A stretch of DNA of 64,000 bases from JAGPKI01 sp052034135 (GTDB lineage: Bacteria > Caldisericota > Caldisericia > UBA6126 > JAGPKI01). The stretch lies in the NCBI GenBank assembly GCA_052034135.1, contig JBPOJC010000005.1:6685-70684 (forward strand). The letters run 5' to 3'. Below, in pieces: positions 34,835 to 43,718 of this stretch (the stretch's first letter is position 1; each line of letters opens with the position of its first letter). The position numbers were made by a program, and so were the translations under genes. The notes beneath the pieces were generated by a model that searched no databases, was not told the origin of the DNA, and saw only the letters and a list, made by a program, of their open reading frames with translations.

Positions 34835-35773
34835 ATGAAAAAAAGATTTTCAATATATAACTTAATTTTTGCATTATTTATAATTGTAATTGGTGCAGGG
34901 ATTTTATTTTATGTGTTTAATGATTTTTCGCTTAGTAGAACACCAGAAACTATTTATGCAGAACTTCAGAGGATAGAAGTATCATTTCCAGCCGCAGGTT
35001 TTATAGCGAAAGATGAAAATATCTACTATGCAGAGGCAGATGGCAAAGTAAAGAGAATAATAGAACCAGGGGAAATAGTAAAAAAAGGAACAGAAATAGC
35101 TCAAATTGTTCAAAATGATGGCAAAATTATTTCAGTAAAAGCACAAAATAACGGCCTTGTCACTTATATAATCGATAATTGTGAAGATAAGTACAATATT
35201 AATAATATTGATAAATTATTGACAACTGAAATAATAGATCCGCCTGTCAAACAAGAAAGGGTTGCAGACGGAGATACGATTAAAAAAGGCAATTTTTTAT
35301 TTAAAATTGTTGGAAATGATAAAATTAGCTATATTTTGGTATTTGATAAGGATGAGAAACAAAAGATTAGTGAAAATAAAGAATTAGTTTTCGCGGTTGA
35401 ATACCCAGTAAATATGCTAATAGATGGGAAAATTGAGAGATTAGAAGACAGAGAAGATAATAAATGTTTAGCCGTTTTTTCTACTGAATACTATATCGAT
35501 ACTTTGCTAAATTGGAGAAAAATTTCTGGTAGGTTTGTTTTTGGCACTGTTACAGCTTCATATTTACCAATTAGCTCATTAACTAAAAATGAAAAAGGAG
35601 AAGATGTCGTTTACATTAAGAACTCTTCTGGTTTACCTGAGGCTTACAAGGTAACTGTTCTTGGAAAAGATTATTCACGAAAGAATTATATAGTTCAGGG
35701 GCTTAAGAAATTTGAAGAAGTGTATTTTGATGCTAACCTTGCGAAAGAGAAGATAAGCAAAGTAAGTGAATGA
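34835..35773 (+). CDS. HlyD-like membrane-anchored protein in the division cluster
   Basis: A 312-residue protein with one N-terminal transmembrane helix (about residues 8-28). It then has a barrel-sandwich/biotinyl-lipoyl-like part: AEADGKVKRIIEPGEIVKKGTEIAQIV near 65-90 and a second half-motif VADGDTIKKGNFLFKIV near 145. HlyD-like proteins of this kind occur between ftsZ and yggS/sepF in many Clostridia-like genomes; their role is unknown. It starts 10 nt after ftsZ and overlaps yggS by 4 nt (ATGA). Confidence 0.72.
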   Translation: MKKRFSIYNLIFALFIIVIGAGILFYVFNDFSLSRTPETIYAELQRIEVSFPAAGFIAKDENIYYAEADGKVKRIIEPGEIVKKGTEIAQIVQNDGKIISVKAQNNGLVTYIIDNCEDKYNINNIDKLLTTEIIDPPVKQERVADGDTIKKGNFLFKIVGNDKISYILVFDKDEKQKISENKELVFAVEYPVNMLIDGKIERLEDREDNKCLAVFSTEYYIDTLLNWRKISGRFVFGTVTASYLPISSLTKNEKGEDVVYIKNSSGLPEAYKVTVLGKDYSRKNYIVQGLKKFEEVYFDANLAKEKISKVSE

Positions 35774-36480
35774 TTAATATTGAAAGCAATTTTATTAAAA
35801 AAAGAATAGAATTATTAAGGAGTGACATTGTAGAAACAGCTCAAAAATGTAGAAGAAACTATCAAGATATAGAAATTGTTGCAGTGACAAAAGGAGTTGA
35901 TACTTCACTGATATTGGAAGCTTTTAGTGAAGGTATCGATTTATTTGGCGAAAGTTACCTTCAAGAAGCATCTAAAAAATTAGATTATCTCTTTAATAAT
36001 TCGTCATTAACTAAAGAAAACTTCCACTTTATAGGTCATCTTCAAAAAAATAAAGCAGTCAAAGCGATAAATTATTTTTCAAGCATTGATTCTATCGATT
36101 CAATTGAATTGTGTGAGTTAATTTCCAATAAAGCTTCTAAAATTGGCACCAAAGTGAATGTTATGATTGAGGTTAAGACTTCTTACGAAGATACAAAATA
36201 TGGTTTATTGCCTGAAGAAACTATTGATTTTGTTGAGAATTTAATAGAACTACCCTTTATTAATTTAATTGGTGTTATGACAATGGCTCCTCTTGATGCC
36301 TCTGAAAATGTAACAAGAAATTGTTTTAGAAAGCTTTATAATGTTTGGGAAGAAATTGATAAATTATACAATTTAAAACTTCCATATATATCAATGGGAA
36401 TGAGCGATGATTATAAAATTGCTATAGAAGAGGGTTCTACAATGCTGCGAATTGGAAGGGCAATATTTGGAAGGAGTTAA
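35770..36480 (+). CDS. yggS: YggS/PLPBP-family pyridoxal phosphate homeostasis protein
   Basis: A 236-residue single-domain alanine-racemase-like TIM barrel. The PLP lysine is in IVAVTKGVD (near residue 38). FGESYLQEASKK near 60 matches the FGENYVQE motif with Ser for Asn. FHFIGHLQKNKA near 90 and the C-terminal LSMGMSxD-type motif (ISMGMSDDYKIAIEEGSTMLRIGRAIFG) complete the family pattern. It binds PLP and buffers B6 and amino-acid pools without a known reaction. It lies between the HlyD-like gene and sepF, the standard ylmE position. Confidence 0.93.
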   Translation: MINIESNFIKKRIELLRSDIVETAQKCRRNYQDIEIVAVTKGVDTSLILEAFSEGIDLFGESYLQEASKKLDYLFNNSSLTKENFHFIGHLQKNKAVKAINYFSSIDSIDSIELCELISNKASKIGTKVNVMIEVKTSYEDTKYGLLPEETIDFVENLIELPFINLIGVMTMAPLDASENVTRNCFRKLYNVWEEIDKLYNLKLPYISMGMSDDYKIAIEEGSTMLRIGRAIFGRS

Positions 36481-36483
36481 AAT

Positions 36484-36927
36484 ATGAAAAAACTTTTAGA
36501 TTGGTTTTATAAATTATTGGGTGTTGAACAAGACGAAGAAGAAGAGGGTATAGAGGAAGAAATAAAGGTTGAGCCAGTTAGCAAGAAGCAACAAGGAAGA
36601 TTTGCTAAACAAGCACCAGATTTTAAGGCTGTTATAGTTGTATCTTTAACTCCTAAAGTTAAGGAAGACGCAAGAAGAGCTGTGAATTTTTTAAAAGAAA
36701 ATAAATTGATAATTGTAGATTTTGAGAATGGCGACGCAGACAGATCGATTTTATCATATTTTGTTGCCTATCTATCCGGAGCAGTTGATGCATTGGGTGG
36801 AGTAGCTGACAAATTTGGCGAATATGTGTATCTTTTTACCCCACCTGGCGTTAATATTTCAAGGGAACAAAAGAAGGATATTTTAAGTAGTTCCAACAAC
36901 AACGAAAATCCTCCTTTCATCGAATAG
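36484..36927 (+). CDS. sepF: SepF-type Z-ring anchor protein
   Basis: A 147-residue protein: an N-terminal amphipathic helix (KKLLDWFYKLLG), an acidic linker with a Glu run, and the SepF domain (about residues 55-135). The domain includes VIVVSLTPKVKEDARRAVNFLKENKLIIVDFENGD, split at the usual turn, and YLSGAVDALGG...YVYLFTPPGV. SepF bundles FtsZ filaments and attaches them to the membrane. The ribosome site GGAAGGAG lies in the end of yggS, 3 nt away. No FtsA gene is present in the window, consistent with SepF acting as the main anchor. Confidence 0.93.
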   Translation: MKKLLDWFYKLLGVEQDEEEEGIEEEIKVEPVSKKQQGRFAKQAPDFKAVIVVSLTPKVKEDARRAVNFLKENKLIIVDFENGDADRSILSYFVAYLSGAVDALGGVADKFGEYVYLFTPPGVNISREQKKDILSSSNNNENPPFIE

Positions 36928-36991
36928 AATCTAAATTGATAAAATTTTCATCAAAAATTTTTTTAAACTTTTTTTATAAAGATGTATTAAT

Positions 36992-37501
36992 ATGAGTGAA
37001 GACAAAGAATTATTTGAAGATTATTTTAGAAAATATAAAGATGATGTATATAGAGTTGCGTATTATTATACGAAAAATAGAGATGATGCAGAAGATCTTG
37101 TGCAAGATACTTTTATTAGGGCTTATAAGTTCTTTTCAAAGTTTAAAAGAAATACTAACTTCAAATCCTGGATACTCAAAATTATGCGTAATATTTACAT
37201 AACTAAAAGTAAAAAGAAGAGTAAAGAAAAAAGTATCAAGAATCATGAATTAGATTTTTCTAAGGATTATTCATTAGAAGATGATTATCTTGATAATGTT
37301 ACTATTTCTGAGGTTAGAGATGCAATACTTATGCTTCCAAGAGAGTTTAGAGAAGTAATAATGCTTTCAGACATCTCTGGTCTTATGTATGAAGAAATTG
37401 CAAAGATAATTAAAGTTCCTGTTGGAACAGTCAGATCTCGCTTACATAGAGGGAGGTTGATCCTTAAGGAAAGGCTAAAAGAGAAATATGATGCTGAGTA
37501 A
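36992..37501 (+). CDS. ECF-type RNA polymerase sigma factor
   Basis: A 169-residue sigma-70 family protein. Region 2 (YYFRKYKDDVYRVAYYYTKNRDDAEDLVQDTFIRAYKFF, here split by domains) covers about residues 8-75. Region 4 with the helix-turn-helix (LPREFREVIMLSDISGLMY then EEIAKIIKVPVGTVRSRLHRGR) covers about 110-160. It overlaps the next gene by 14 nt; that gene encodes a Cys-rich protein, the usual sigma/anti-sigma arrangement. Confidence 0.93.
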   Translation: MSEDKELFEDYFRKYKDDVYRVAYYYTKNRDDAEDLVQDTFIRAYKFFSKFKRNTNFKSWILKIMRNIYITKSKKKSKEKSIKNHELDFSKDYSLEDDYLDNVTISEVRDAILMLPREFREVIMLSDISGLMYEEIAKIIKVPVGTVRSRLHRGRLILKERLKEKYDAE

Positions 37502-37751
37502 ATTTTTTAGTAATAAAAATTGTAAGTATTGTGAGTGTTTCGTAAATGACTATGTTGACAACAGATTATCAGGGATAAAAGAGGAAGAATTCCTTGCTTA
37601 TATTGAGAATTGCTTAAAGGTTAAAGGTTGTAAAAAGTGTACTGAACTTATCAAACAATTTAAGATTATTAAAAGTTACTGTGCAAGTTTACGTGAAAGT
37701 TTGACTATGCCAGAAGACTTAAGCATGAAGCTTTTAAAAATGATAAGATAG
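37488..37751 (+). CDS. Putative anti-sigma factor with Cys-rich (ZAS-like) motif
   Basis: An 87-residue soluble protein beginning inside the end of the ECF sigma gene. It contains CKYCECFVNDYVDNRLSG near the start and CLKVKGCKKC near residue 50. The layout recalls zinc-binding anti-sigma domains, where LxxYlDgeLsxeE..xxH...C..C binds the sigma factor. Here the usual His is replaced and extra cysteines are present. There is no transmembrane helix, so it may be a cytoplasmic, perhaps thiol-responsive regulator. The call rests on coupling to the sigma gene and the Cys pattern. Confidence 0.6.
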   Translation: MMLSKFFSNKNCKYCECFVNDYVDNRLSGIKEEEFLAYIENCLKVKGCKKCTELIKQFKIIKSYCASLRESLTMPEDLSMKLLKMIR

Positions 37752-37798
37752 ATTAGTGCATCTCATTATAAACTTTACTAACATTTACTGATAAAAAA

Positions 37799-39265
37799 TT
37801 ATTTTATCCAGTAATTAGGCGCTTCTCTCACAATAGAAACATCATGCGGATGTGATTCTTTAACTCCAGTAGGAGTTATTTGTATGAATTTAGTATTTTT
37901 TCTAAGTTCTTCTATATTATGAGCACCAGCATAACCCATACCAGATCTTAATCCACCAACTAATTGATAAATAAAATCTTGAAGCTTTCCTCTATAAGGA
38001 ACTCTTCCAACAATACCTTCAGGTACTAATTTGGCAGCAGAAACGCCCTCTTGAAAATATCTTTCCCCACCACCTTCTTTCATTGCTTCAATTGACCCCA
38101 TAGCTCTATATTCTTTGTATTGCCTTCCGCCATAAAATATAAGTTCTCCTGGGCTTTCATCGAGACCAGCTAAAAGATTGCCAAGCATAACAGTGCTTGC
38201 ACCAGCAGCAATTGCTTTTGTTATATCACCAGAATATCTAACACCACCGTCAGCAATAATAGGTATGTCATATTGATCAGCGATTTCCGAGCACATCATA
38301 ATTGCTGTTAATTGTGGTACACCACAACCTGCTATTATTCTTGTTGTACAAATGGAGCCCGGTCCTATGCCTACTTTAACAGCTGATGCCCCTTCTTTTA
38401 TTAATGCATAAGTTCCTTCAGGAGTTGCAACATTTCCAGCTACAACCTCGAGGTCTGGATATTTATATTTTATATTCTTTAATAGATTGATTACCCCTTC
38501 TGAATGGCCATGAGCTGAGTCAATAACAATTACATCGACTCCGGATTTGTATAATAACTCTACTCGAGTAAGAGCATCTTTTGAGACTGAAATAGCTGCT
38601 CCTACTCTCAATCTGCCACTATTGTCTTTGCATGAATTAGGATATTCAATCATTTTGTTAATGTCTTTTATTGTTATTAGGCCTTTAAGGTTATAATCAT
38701 CATCAACTATTAATAATTTCTCAACTTTATGCTGCTTAAGTATCTCTTTTGCTTCATTGATTGAAGTTCCTTCTTTTGCAGTAATGAGGTTTTCTTTTGT
38801 CATAACATCTGATACTTTTTCAGTATAGTCTGTAATAAACCTTATATCTCTATTTGTTATTATTCCTATCAATTTTTCGTTTCTTGTTATTGGAACTCCA
38901 GAGATGTGATATTTTTCTGTGACATTTAAAACATCTTGAATTGTAGCATCTTCAGTAAGCGTAATTGGGTTTGTTATGAGGCCACTTTCTGACCTTTTTA
39001 CCTTGTCTACTTCTTCTGCTTGCATTGCTGGAGGTAGATTTTTGTGAATTATGCCAATACCTCCCTGTCGAGCGAGAGCGATGGCTAATCGTGCTTCAGT
39101 AACTCTATCCATAGCAGCGCTCACAATTGGAATATTTAAAGGTATATTTTTTGTAAATCTTGTATGCAAGTCTACATCTCTTGGAAGAATATTTGAATAG
39201 GCTGGTATTATTAATACATCATCATATGTTAATGCTATTCCGTTTATTTTTTTATTATAATTCAT
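37799..39265 (-). CDS. guaB: Inosine-5'-monophosphate dehydrogenase
   Basis: A 488-residue enzyme oxidising IMP to XMP with NAD+, the committed step to GMP. The N-terminal barrel start has [13 protein letters not shown]. Two CBS domains lie at about residues 90-210 ([16 protein letters not shown]). The catalytic Cys is in [11 protein letters not shown] near 300. The flap region includes [13 protein letters not shown], with [24 protein letters not shown] near 440. ATG 39265 is chosen because GGAG lies 8 bases upstream; an earlier ATG at 39283 has no site. Confidence 0.96.
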   Translation of the reverse strand: MNYNKKINGIALTYDDVLIIPAYSNILPRDVDLHTRFTKNIPLNIPIVSAAMDRVTEARLAIALARQGGIGIIHKNLPPAMQAEEVDKVKRSESGLITNPITLTEDATIQDVLNVTEKYHISGVPITRNEKLIGIITNRDIRFITDYTEKVSDVMTKENLITAKEGTSINEAKEILKQHKVEKLLIVDDDYNLKGLITIKDINKMIEYPNSCKDNSGRLRVGAAISVSKDALTRVELLYKSGVDVIVIDSAHGHSEGVINLLKNIKYKYPDLEVVAGNVATPEGTYALIKEGASAVKVGIGPGSICTTRIIAGCGVPQLTAIMMCSEIADQYDIPIIADGGVRYSGDITKAIAAGASTVMLGNLLAGLDESPGELIFYGGRQYKEYRAMGSIEAMKEGGGERYFQEGVSAAKLVPEGIVGRVPYRGKLQDFIYQLVGGLRSGMGYAGAHNIEELRKNTKFIQITPTGVKESHPHDVSIVREAPNYWIK

Positions 39266-39334
39266 AGAGCTTTCTCCATTCAAAAGTTAAAGTGTGTTAA
39301 TAAGTCTAAAATAAAAACATTAATTTTCAAATAT

Positions 39335-39838
39335 TTACATTATTTTCAGAGGTATATTTTTCTTTTGTATAACTTCCGTTAGTTTGCAATATGTCTCTTC
39401 TAATGCTTCAGATATGACTCTTGTTTCCCCAATAACTGTAATAAAATTTGAATCTCCAATCCAGCGAGGAACTATATGAGCATGAATATGATCTTCCACT
39501 CCAGCACCAGCAACCTTTCCGATATTCATTCCCACATTAAATCCTTGAGGCTCAAAAGCAGCTTTAATCAATCTAATTGAATAATCAATAAGATTAATAA
39601 ATTCCAATGATGCATCATCTCGTAAATCAGATAATTGACTTATATGCGAATAAGGAACAACCATCAAATGTCCTGGGGAATATGGATATTTATTTAGAAC
39701 GATAAAATTAAATTTACCTCTATAAATTATAAAATTTTCACTATCTTTATTTTCTTTTATCATTTTACAAAAGAAACATTCTTTATCTTTATTTCCTCTT
39801 ATATACACATATCTCCATGGTGCCCACAATGTCTTCAT
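39335..39838 (-). CDS. HIT-family nucleotide hydrolase/phosphorylase
   Basis: A 167-residue HIT protein. The catalytic histidine triad is in EDHIHAHIVPRW (near residue 115), preceded by NVGMNIGKVAGAG near 98. An N-terminal zinc-type CFFCKM pair and WAPWRYVYI start (residues 5-30) are typical of the bacterial/archaeal Ap4A-phosphorylase-like HIT subgroup. It hydrolyses or phosphorolyses dinucleoside polyphosphates or AMP conjugates. It sits 51 nt upstream of guaB, so a link to purine nucleotide metabolism is plausible. Confidence 0.9.
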   Translation of the reverse strand: MKTLWAPWRYVYIRGNKDKECFFCKMIKENKDSENFIIYRGKFNFIVLNKYPYSPGHLMVVPYSHISQLSDLRDDASLEFINLIDYSIRLIKAAFEPQGFNVGMNIGKVAGAGVEDHIHAHIVPRWIGDSNFITVIGETRVISEALEETYCKLTEVIQKKNIPLKIM

Positions 39839-39956
39839 AAAAATCTACCTTTCTAAAGTTGTTTTCATTATAAACCTTAATACAATTGAGATTGTCTATA
39901 TAAATATTATTCTATTTTTAGTAATAAATACAATTATTTTAGTGAGGTGGAAAAAT

Positions 39957-40625
39957 ATGAGAAGAATGGTGAAAAGAATAGCTAATAAAAGAATATGGCT
40001 TGTTATAAGCATTGTCTTAATTATTACATTTAGTAATTCCTGTTCTAATAATATAAAACAGGTTCCACAAGAATCTAATGGAGGAATTACTTCTGAAGCT
40101 CCTTCTCAACCAGTTGATAATTCAAAAGAAAATTCTGCTAAACCTGAAGAGACCACCTCTGAAACCATGTCTCTGCCAACAGGCTTGATACCTTCTGAGA
40201 TGAGAATCTCTGCCAAAGACTTTACACTTGAAAAAATTGATGGGGGTACATTGAGTCTATCTTCGTATAAAGGAAAAATCGTATTACTTGACTTTACAAC
40301 AACCTGGTGTTACTGGTGCGATGTTCAGGCTCCACAGGTAGAAGAATTGTATAAGAATTACGCAAACAAGAATTTTACTGTTATAAGCATTGATTGCAAA
40401 GAAGAACTTCAGACTGTGAAAAGTAAATACCCTGGTGGAAAGCATATATTTCCAGTAGTACTTGATAAAGATGGCTCTGTGTCATATTCATATGGTATTA
40501 ATGGATATCCAACATTCTTGCTAATTGATAAGGAAGGTAGAATTGCATATAAACAAGAGGGATATAAAGAGAACATGAAGGAAGTTGTATCAAAGATAAT
40601 TGATTATTTACTTGAAAATGAGTAG
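39957..40625 (+). CDS. TlpA/ResA-like thioredoxin lipoprotein
   Basis: A 222-residue secreted protein. The signal peptide has a hydrophobic core and a lipobox-like FSNSC near residue 26, followed by a Ser/Thr/Pro/Glu-rich linker. The thioredoxin-like domain (about 75-220) has active site TTWCYWCDVQAP (CYWC) and the cis-Pro segment YGINGYPTFLLID. Such proteins reduce or transfer disulfides outside the membrane. ATG 39957 has GAGGTGG 6 bases upstream; an in-frame GTG at 39942 overlaps that site. It lies 9 nt before the first ABC permease gene and probably works with the transporter. Confidence 0.88.
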   Translation: MRRMVKRIANKRIWLVISIVLIITFSNSCSNNIKQVPQESNGGITSEAPSQPVDNSKENSAKPEETTSETMSLPTGLIPSEMRISAKDFTLEKIDGGTLSLSSYKGKIVLLDFTTTWCYWCDVQAPQVEELYKNYANKNFTVISIDCKEELQTVKSKYPGGKHIFPVVLDKDGSVSYSYGINGYPTFLLIDKEGRIAYKQEGYKENMKEVVSKIIDYLLENE

Positions 40626-40634
40626 CTTATTGTT

Positions 40635-41816
40635 ATGAATATATTTGAACTAATTAACTTTTCTTTTAAAAATCTTAAACGAAATAGAAGTAGAATTTTC
40701 TTAACTATTCTTTCTGTGGTTATTTCTATAACTTTTTTGATAAGTTTTCTTGGGCTTATTGAGGGCTACAATAAGGCGATTATGAAAGATATTAATAACC
40801 TTGGAGTTCACTTATTGGCAATACCTAAAGGGTGTCCTTACGAAGCAACGGCTTTGATAATGCATGGAGGCATTATTCCCAATTATTTAGATGAATCAGT
40901 TATACAAGAAATATCAAGTCTACCAAATATTTATGATTATTATGCAATGGTGATGGGTATTTTGCCCTCTAAGGAATCACCAGAGAGTACAGATATCATT
41001 TATGGTGTAACGGATGGAGTATTCAACCTTAAGAAAAACTGGGGAGTATCCAAAAATTTATTTTTAAATGAATCTGGGGCTGTGATTGGTAAAAGAAAAG
41101 CCTTGTCCTTAGGAGTTAAGGAGGGCGACTATATTAAGTTGGGAAATAATGGAAATAAATATAAGGTTTTGTATGTTATTCCAGAAACAGGCACAGAAGA
41201 CGATAATATTATATTTCTGCCTTTAAAGAATGCTCAGGATGTACTAAATGTTTCAGGTAAAATAACGGGCGTAGCAATCTCACTAAAAGATATAACTAAA
41301 CTAAAAGAAACATCAGATGAGATAGAGAAAATAAAAGATGTTCAGGTAGTTACTATGAATAATGTTCTTTCTGTAGTTATGGGATATATTCGTATTGTAA
41401 AAGCTCTTTTGCTCGGAATTGTAATTATAACTGTTTTAGTTAGTGGTATTCAAATTTTAAACAGTACATTAATAGCAGTTTTTGAACAGATAAGAGAAAT
41501 TGGAGTTTTTAAAGCAATAGGGGCAACAGGCAGGCAAATTGCAAGTTTTATTTTTATTCAGTCTTTTTTAGTCTCTCTGATAGGTAGTTTATTTGCTATT
41601 CTTGTATCTTATATTATTGCTCCAATACTTAATATAATTACTAAAAGTTTTATTCCTTCGCCACCTGCTGGAAGCATTATTTCTTTTACTCCATCGATAT
41701 TGCTTTATGGAGTATTGTTTTCCATAGTAGTAGGATTTATCGCAGGAATATACCCTGCATACAAGGCGAGCACTCTAAGTCCTTCAGAAGTAATTAGAAT
41801 GGATGTGTTAGTATGA
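40635..41816 (+). CDS. MacB/FtsX-type ABC permease, copy 1
   Basis: A 393-residue permease: one N-terminal helix (about residues 17-42), a large extracytoplasmic MacB-PCD-like domain and three C-terminal helices forming the FtsX domain (GVFKAIGATGRQIASFIF near 290). Right after helix 1 it carries HLLAIPKGCPYEATALIMHGG, a Cys-containing motif repeated in the partner permease. The gene overlaps copy 2 by 4 nt. Lol/MacB-type systems move lipoproteins or peptides; the substrate here is unknown. Confidence 0.88.
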   Translation: MNIFELINFSFKNLKRNRSRIFLTILSVVISITFLISFLGLIEGYNKAIMKDINNLGVHLLAIPKGCPYEATALIMHGGIIPNYLDESVIQEISSLPNIYDYYAMVMGILPSKESPESTDIIYGVTDGVFNLKKNWGVSKNLFLNESGAVIGKRKALSLGVKEGDYIKLGNNGNKYKVLYVIPETGTEDDNIIFLPLKNAQDVLNVSGKITGVAISLKDITKLKETSDEIEKIKDVQVVTMNNVLSVVMGYIRIVKALLLGIVIITVLVSGIQILNSTLIAVFEQIREIGVFKAIGATGRQIASFIFIQSFLVSLIGSLFAILVSYIIAPILNIITKSFIPSPPAGSIISFTPSILLYGVLFSIVVGFIAGIYPAYKASTLSPSEVIRMDVLV

Positions 41817-42979
41817 ACTTCTTTAAACTTGCTTTTAAGAATTTATTAAGAAGAAAGATAAGAACAATTCTAACAATAATTGGTATCGGAGTAGTGATAG
41901 CAATATTTTTTAGTTTAATTTCATTTAATGAAGGGTATAGTCGTTCGTTAGGAAATGAATTTTTAAGTTTCGGAATTCATATTTTAGCTGTCCCTAAAGG
42001 GTGTCCTTACGAAGCAACTTCTCTTCTTCTTCATGGTGGAGAGATGGATAAAACTTTAACATATGCTCAATTTGAAGAAATTGCTAAAAATGAATCAGTG
42101 GATATAGCTTCTCCATTACTTCTTATTAACACAACAATTAATTCTCATGAGTATAAAACTGCACTATACGGAATTTCCGATACTCTTTTTGATTTAAAGC
42201 CATACTGGAAACTTAATGGTAATAAATTTTCTTCTTTAACTGCAAACGAGGCAATAATTGGTGATAATCTCGCTAAAGAACTAAATTTAAAGATTGGCGA
42301 TAGGGTTTATCTAACCAACGATAAAATAGAAACAAAAGTTATTGGAATTCTCTCTCCCACTGGAACTTCGGATGATAACTTTATATATGTACCATTACGG
42401 TTTTCAGAAAAATTGGCAGGTAAGAGCGATGCTTTAACCGCAGTAGCAATAAAAGTTAAACAAGGTGAAAAAATCGGAATGGTAGCAAACACGCTTGCTC
42501 AAATACCTGATGTTCAAATGGTTACTTTTACGCAAGTTCAATCCACATTAAATGGTCTTGTTTCAACAACTCAGCAATTATTGCAGGTTGCAACAATTTT
42601 TACATTATTAATTGGATTAGTGAGTCTTGTTAATACTTTATATATGAGTATAACAGAAAGAAAAAAGGAATTAGGAATGCTAAAGGCAATTGGCGCAAGG
42701 AATAGCCAAATATTTTTCCTAATAATAACTGAAACAATTATTATTGTGCTTATATCTGCATTCCTTGGTATTATCTTGGCTGTTGGTTTCTCAGGCACAA
42801 TTGAGTATATTATTAGAAAATTAATAGAGAGCGCTCCTCCGGGCAGATTAGCTTATTTTACATTTTCATCTTTGATATTGACTGTTTTAATTTCTCTCTT
42901 AATTGGCGTGCTTTCAAGCTTATTTCCGGCTTATTTTGCTTCTAAAATTCCCCCTATGGAGGTCATAAGAAATGAATAA
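41813..42979 (+). CDS. MacB/FtsX-type ABC permease, copy 2
   Basis: A 388-residue paralogue of the preceding permease with the same architecture: helix 1 at residues 16-36, extracytoplasmic domain, and FtsX domain with KKELGMLKAIGARNSQIFFLI. It shares HILAVPKGCPYEATSLLLHGG after helix 1, including the conserved Cys. The two probably form a heterodimer. It overlaps copy 1 by 4 nt and the ATPase gene by 8 nt. Confidence 0.88.
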   Translation: MNFFKLAFKNLLRRKIRTILTIIGIGVVIAIFFSLISFNEGYSRSLGNEFLSFGIHILAVPKGCPYEATSLLLHGGEMDKTLTYAQFEEIAKNESVDIASPLLLINTTINSHEYKTALYGISDTLFDLKPYWKLNGNKFSSLTANEAIIGDNLAKELNLKIGDRVYLTNDKIETKVIGILSPTGTSDDNFIYVPLRFSEKLAGKSDALTAVAIKVKQGEKIGMVANTLAQIPDVQMVTFTQVQSTLNGLVSTTQQLLQVATIFTLLIGLVSLVNTLYMSITERKKELGMLKAIGARNSQIFFLIITETIIIVLISAFLGIILAVGFSGTIEYIIRKLIESAPPGRLAYFTFSSLILTVLISLLIGVLSSLFPAYFASKIPPMEVIRNE

Positions 42980-43652
42980 TAATCAGACAATTATTAACGC
43001 AATAGATTTAAAGAAATATTATAAAATAGGCAAAGCTGAAATTGCAGCATTAGCTGGAGTAAGTCTTGATATTAAGAAGGGGGAATTTTTAGCAATTCTC
43101 GGTTCATCTGGTTCCGGAAAGACAACTTTGCTTAACATAATCGGCTGTCTCGATAAACCAAGCAGTGGGAAGTTATTTGTAGCCGATAATGATGTTACTG
43201 ATCTTCCTGAAAAGAAATTAGTAGAAATAAGAAGAAAACATTTTGGTTTTATTTTTCAGCAATTCTTTTTAATCCCTACTTTAACTGTTCGAGAAAATGT
43301 TATGCTACCCATATTCTTTAGTGGGAAAAAAGTTTCAGACAAGTTTATTGATGAGGTATTGGAGCGAGTAGGACTCTTAAATAGAAAAAAACACCTTCCG
43401 AGTGAGTTATCAGGTGGAGAAATGCAAAGAGTTGCTATTGCAAGAGCGCTTGTGAATAACTCAGAGATTATTATTGCTGATGAACCTACAGGTAATCTTG
43501 ATTCTCAAAATGCGAAAAATATTTTCGGGCTATTTTCTAACTTGAATGACGATTTTGGAGTTACAATCATATGTGCCACACATAATCTTGAACTTGCAAA
43601 AAAGGCAAAGGGTATAATTGAGTTAAAAGATGGTATAATAAAGAGTGAATGA
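42972..43652 (+). CDS. LolD/MacB-type ABC transporter ATPase
   Basis: A 226-residue ATPase: Walker A GSSGSGKTTLLN near residue 42, Q-loop GFIFQQFFLIPTLT, signature LSGGEMQRVAIARAL near 140, Walker B IIIADEPTGNLDSQNA near 163, H-loop CATHN. The GEMQR and PTGNLDS phrases mark the MacB/LolD class. With the two FtsX-type permeases and the TlpA-like lipoprotein it completes a four-gene system (39957-43652). Confidence 0.93.
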   Translation: MNNNQTIINAIDLKKYYKIGKAEIAALAGVSLDIKKGEFLAILGSSGSGKTTLLNIIGCLDKPSSGKLFVADNDVTDLPEKKLVEIRRKHFGFIFQQFFLIPTLTVRENVMLPIFFSGKKVSDKFIDEVLERVGLLNRKKHLPSELSGGEMQRVAIARALVNNSEIIIADEPTGNLDSQNAKNIFGLFSNLNDDFGVTIICATHNLELAKKAKGIIELKDGIIKSE

Positions 43653-43718
43653 AAATTAAGTGCTAATTTGGGAAATTTTAATATTAGAACAATAATTTAA
43701 ATTAAGAGGTTTTGAATA

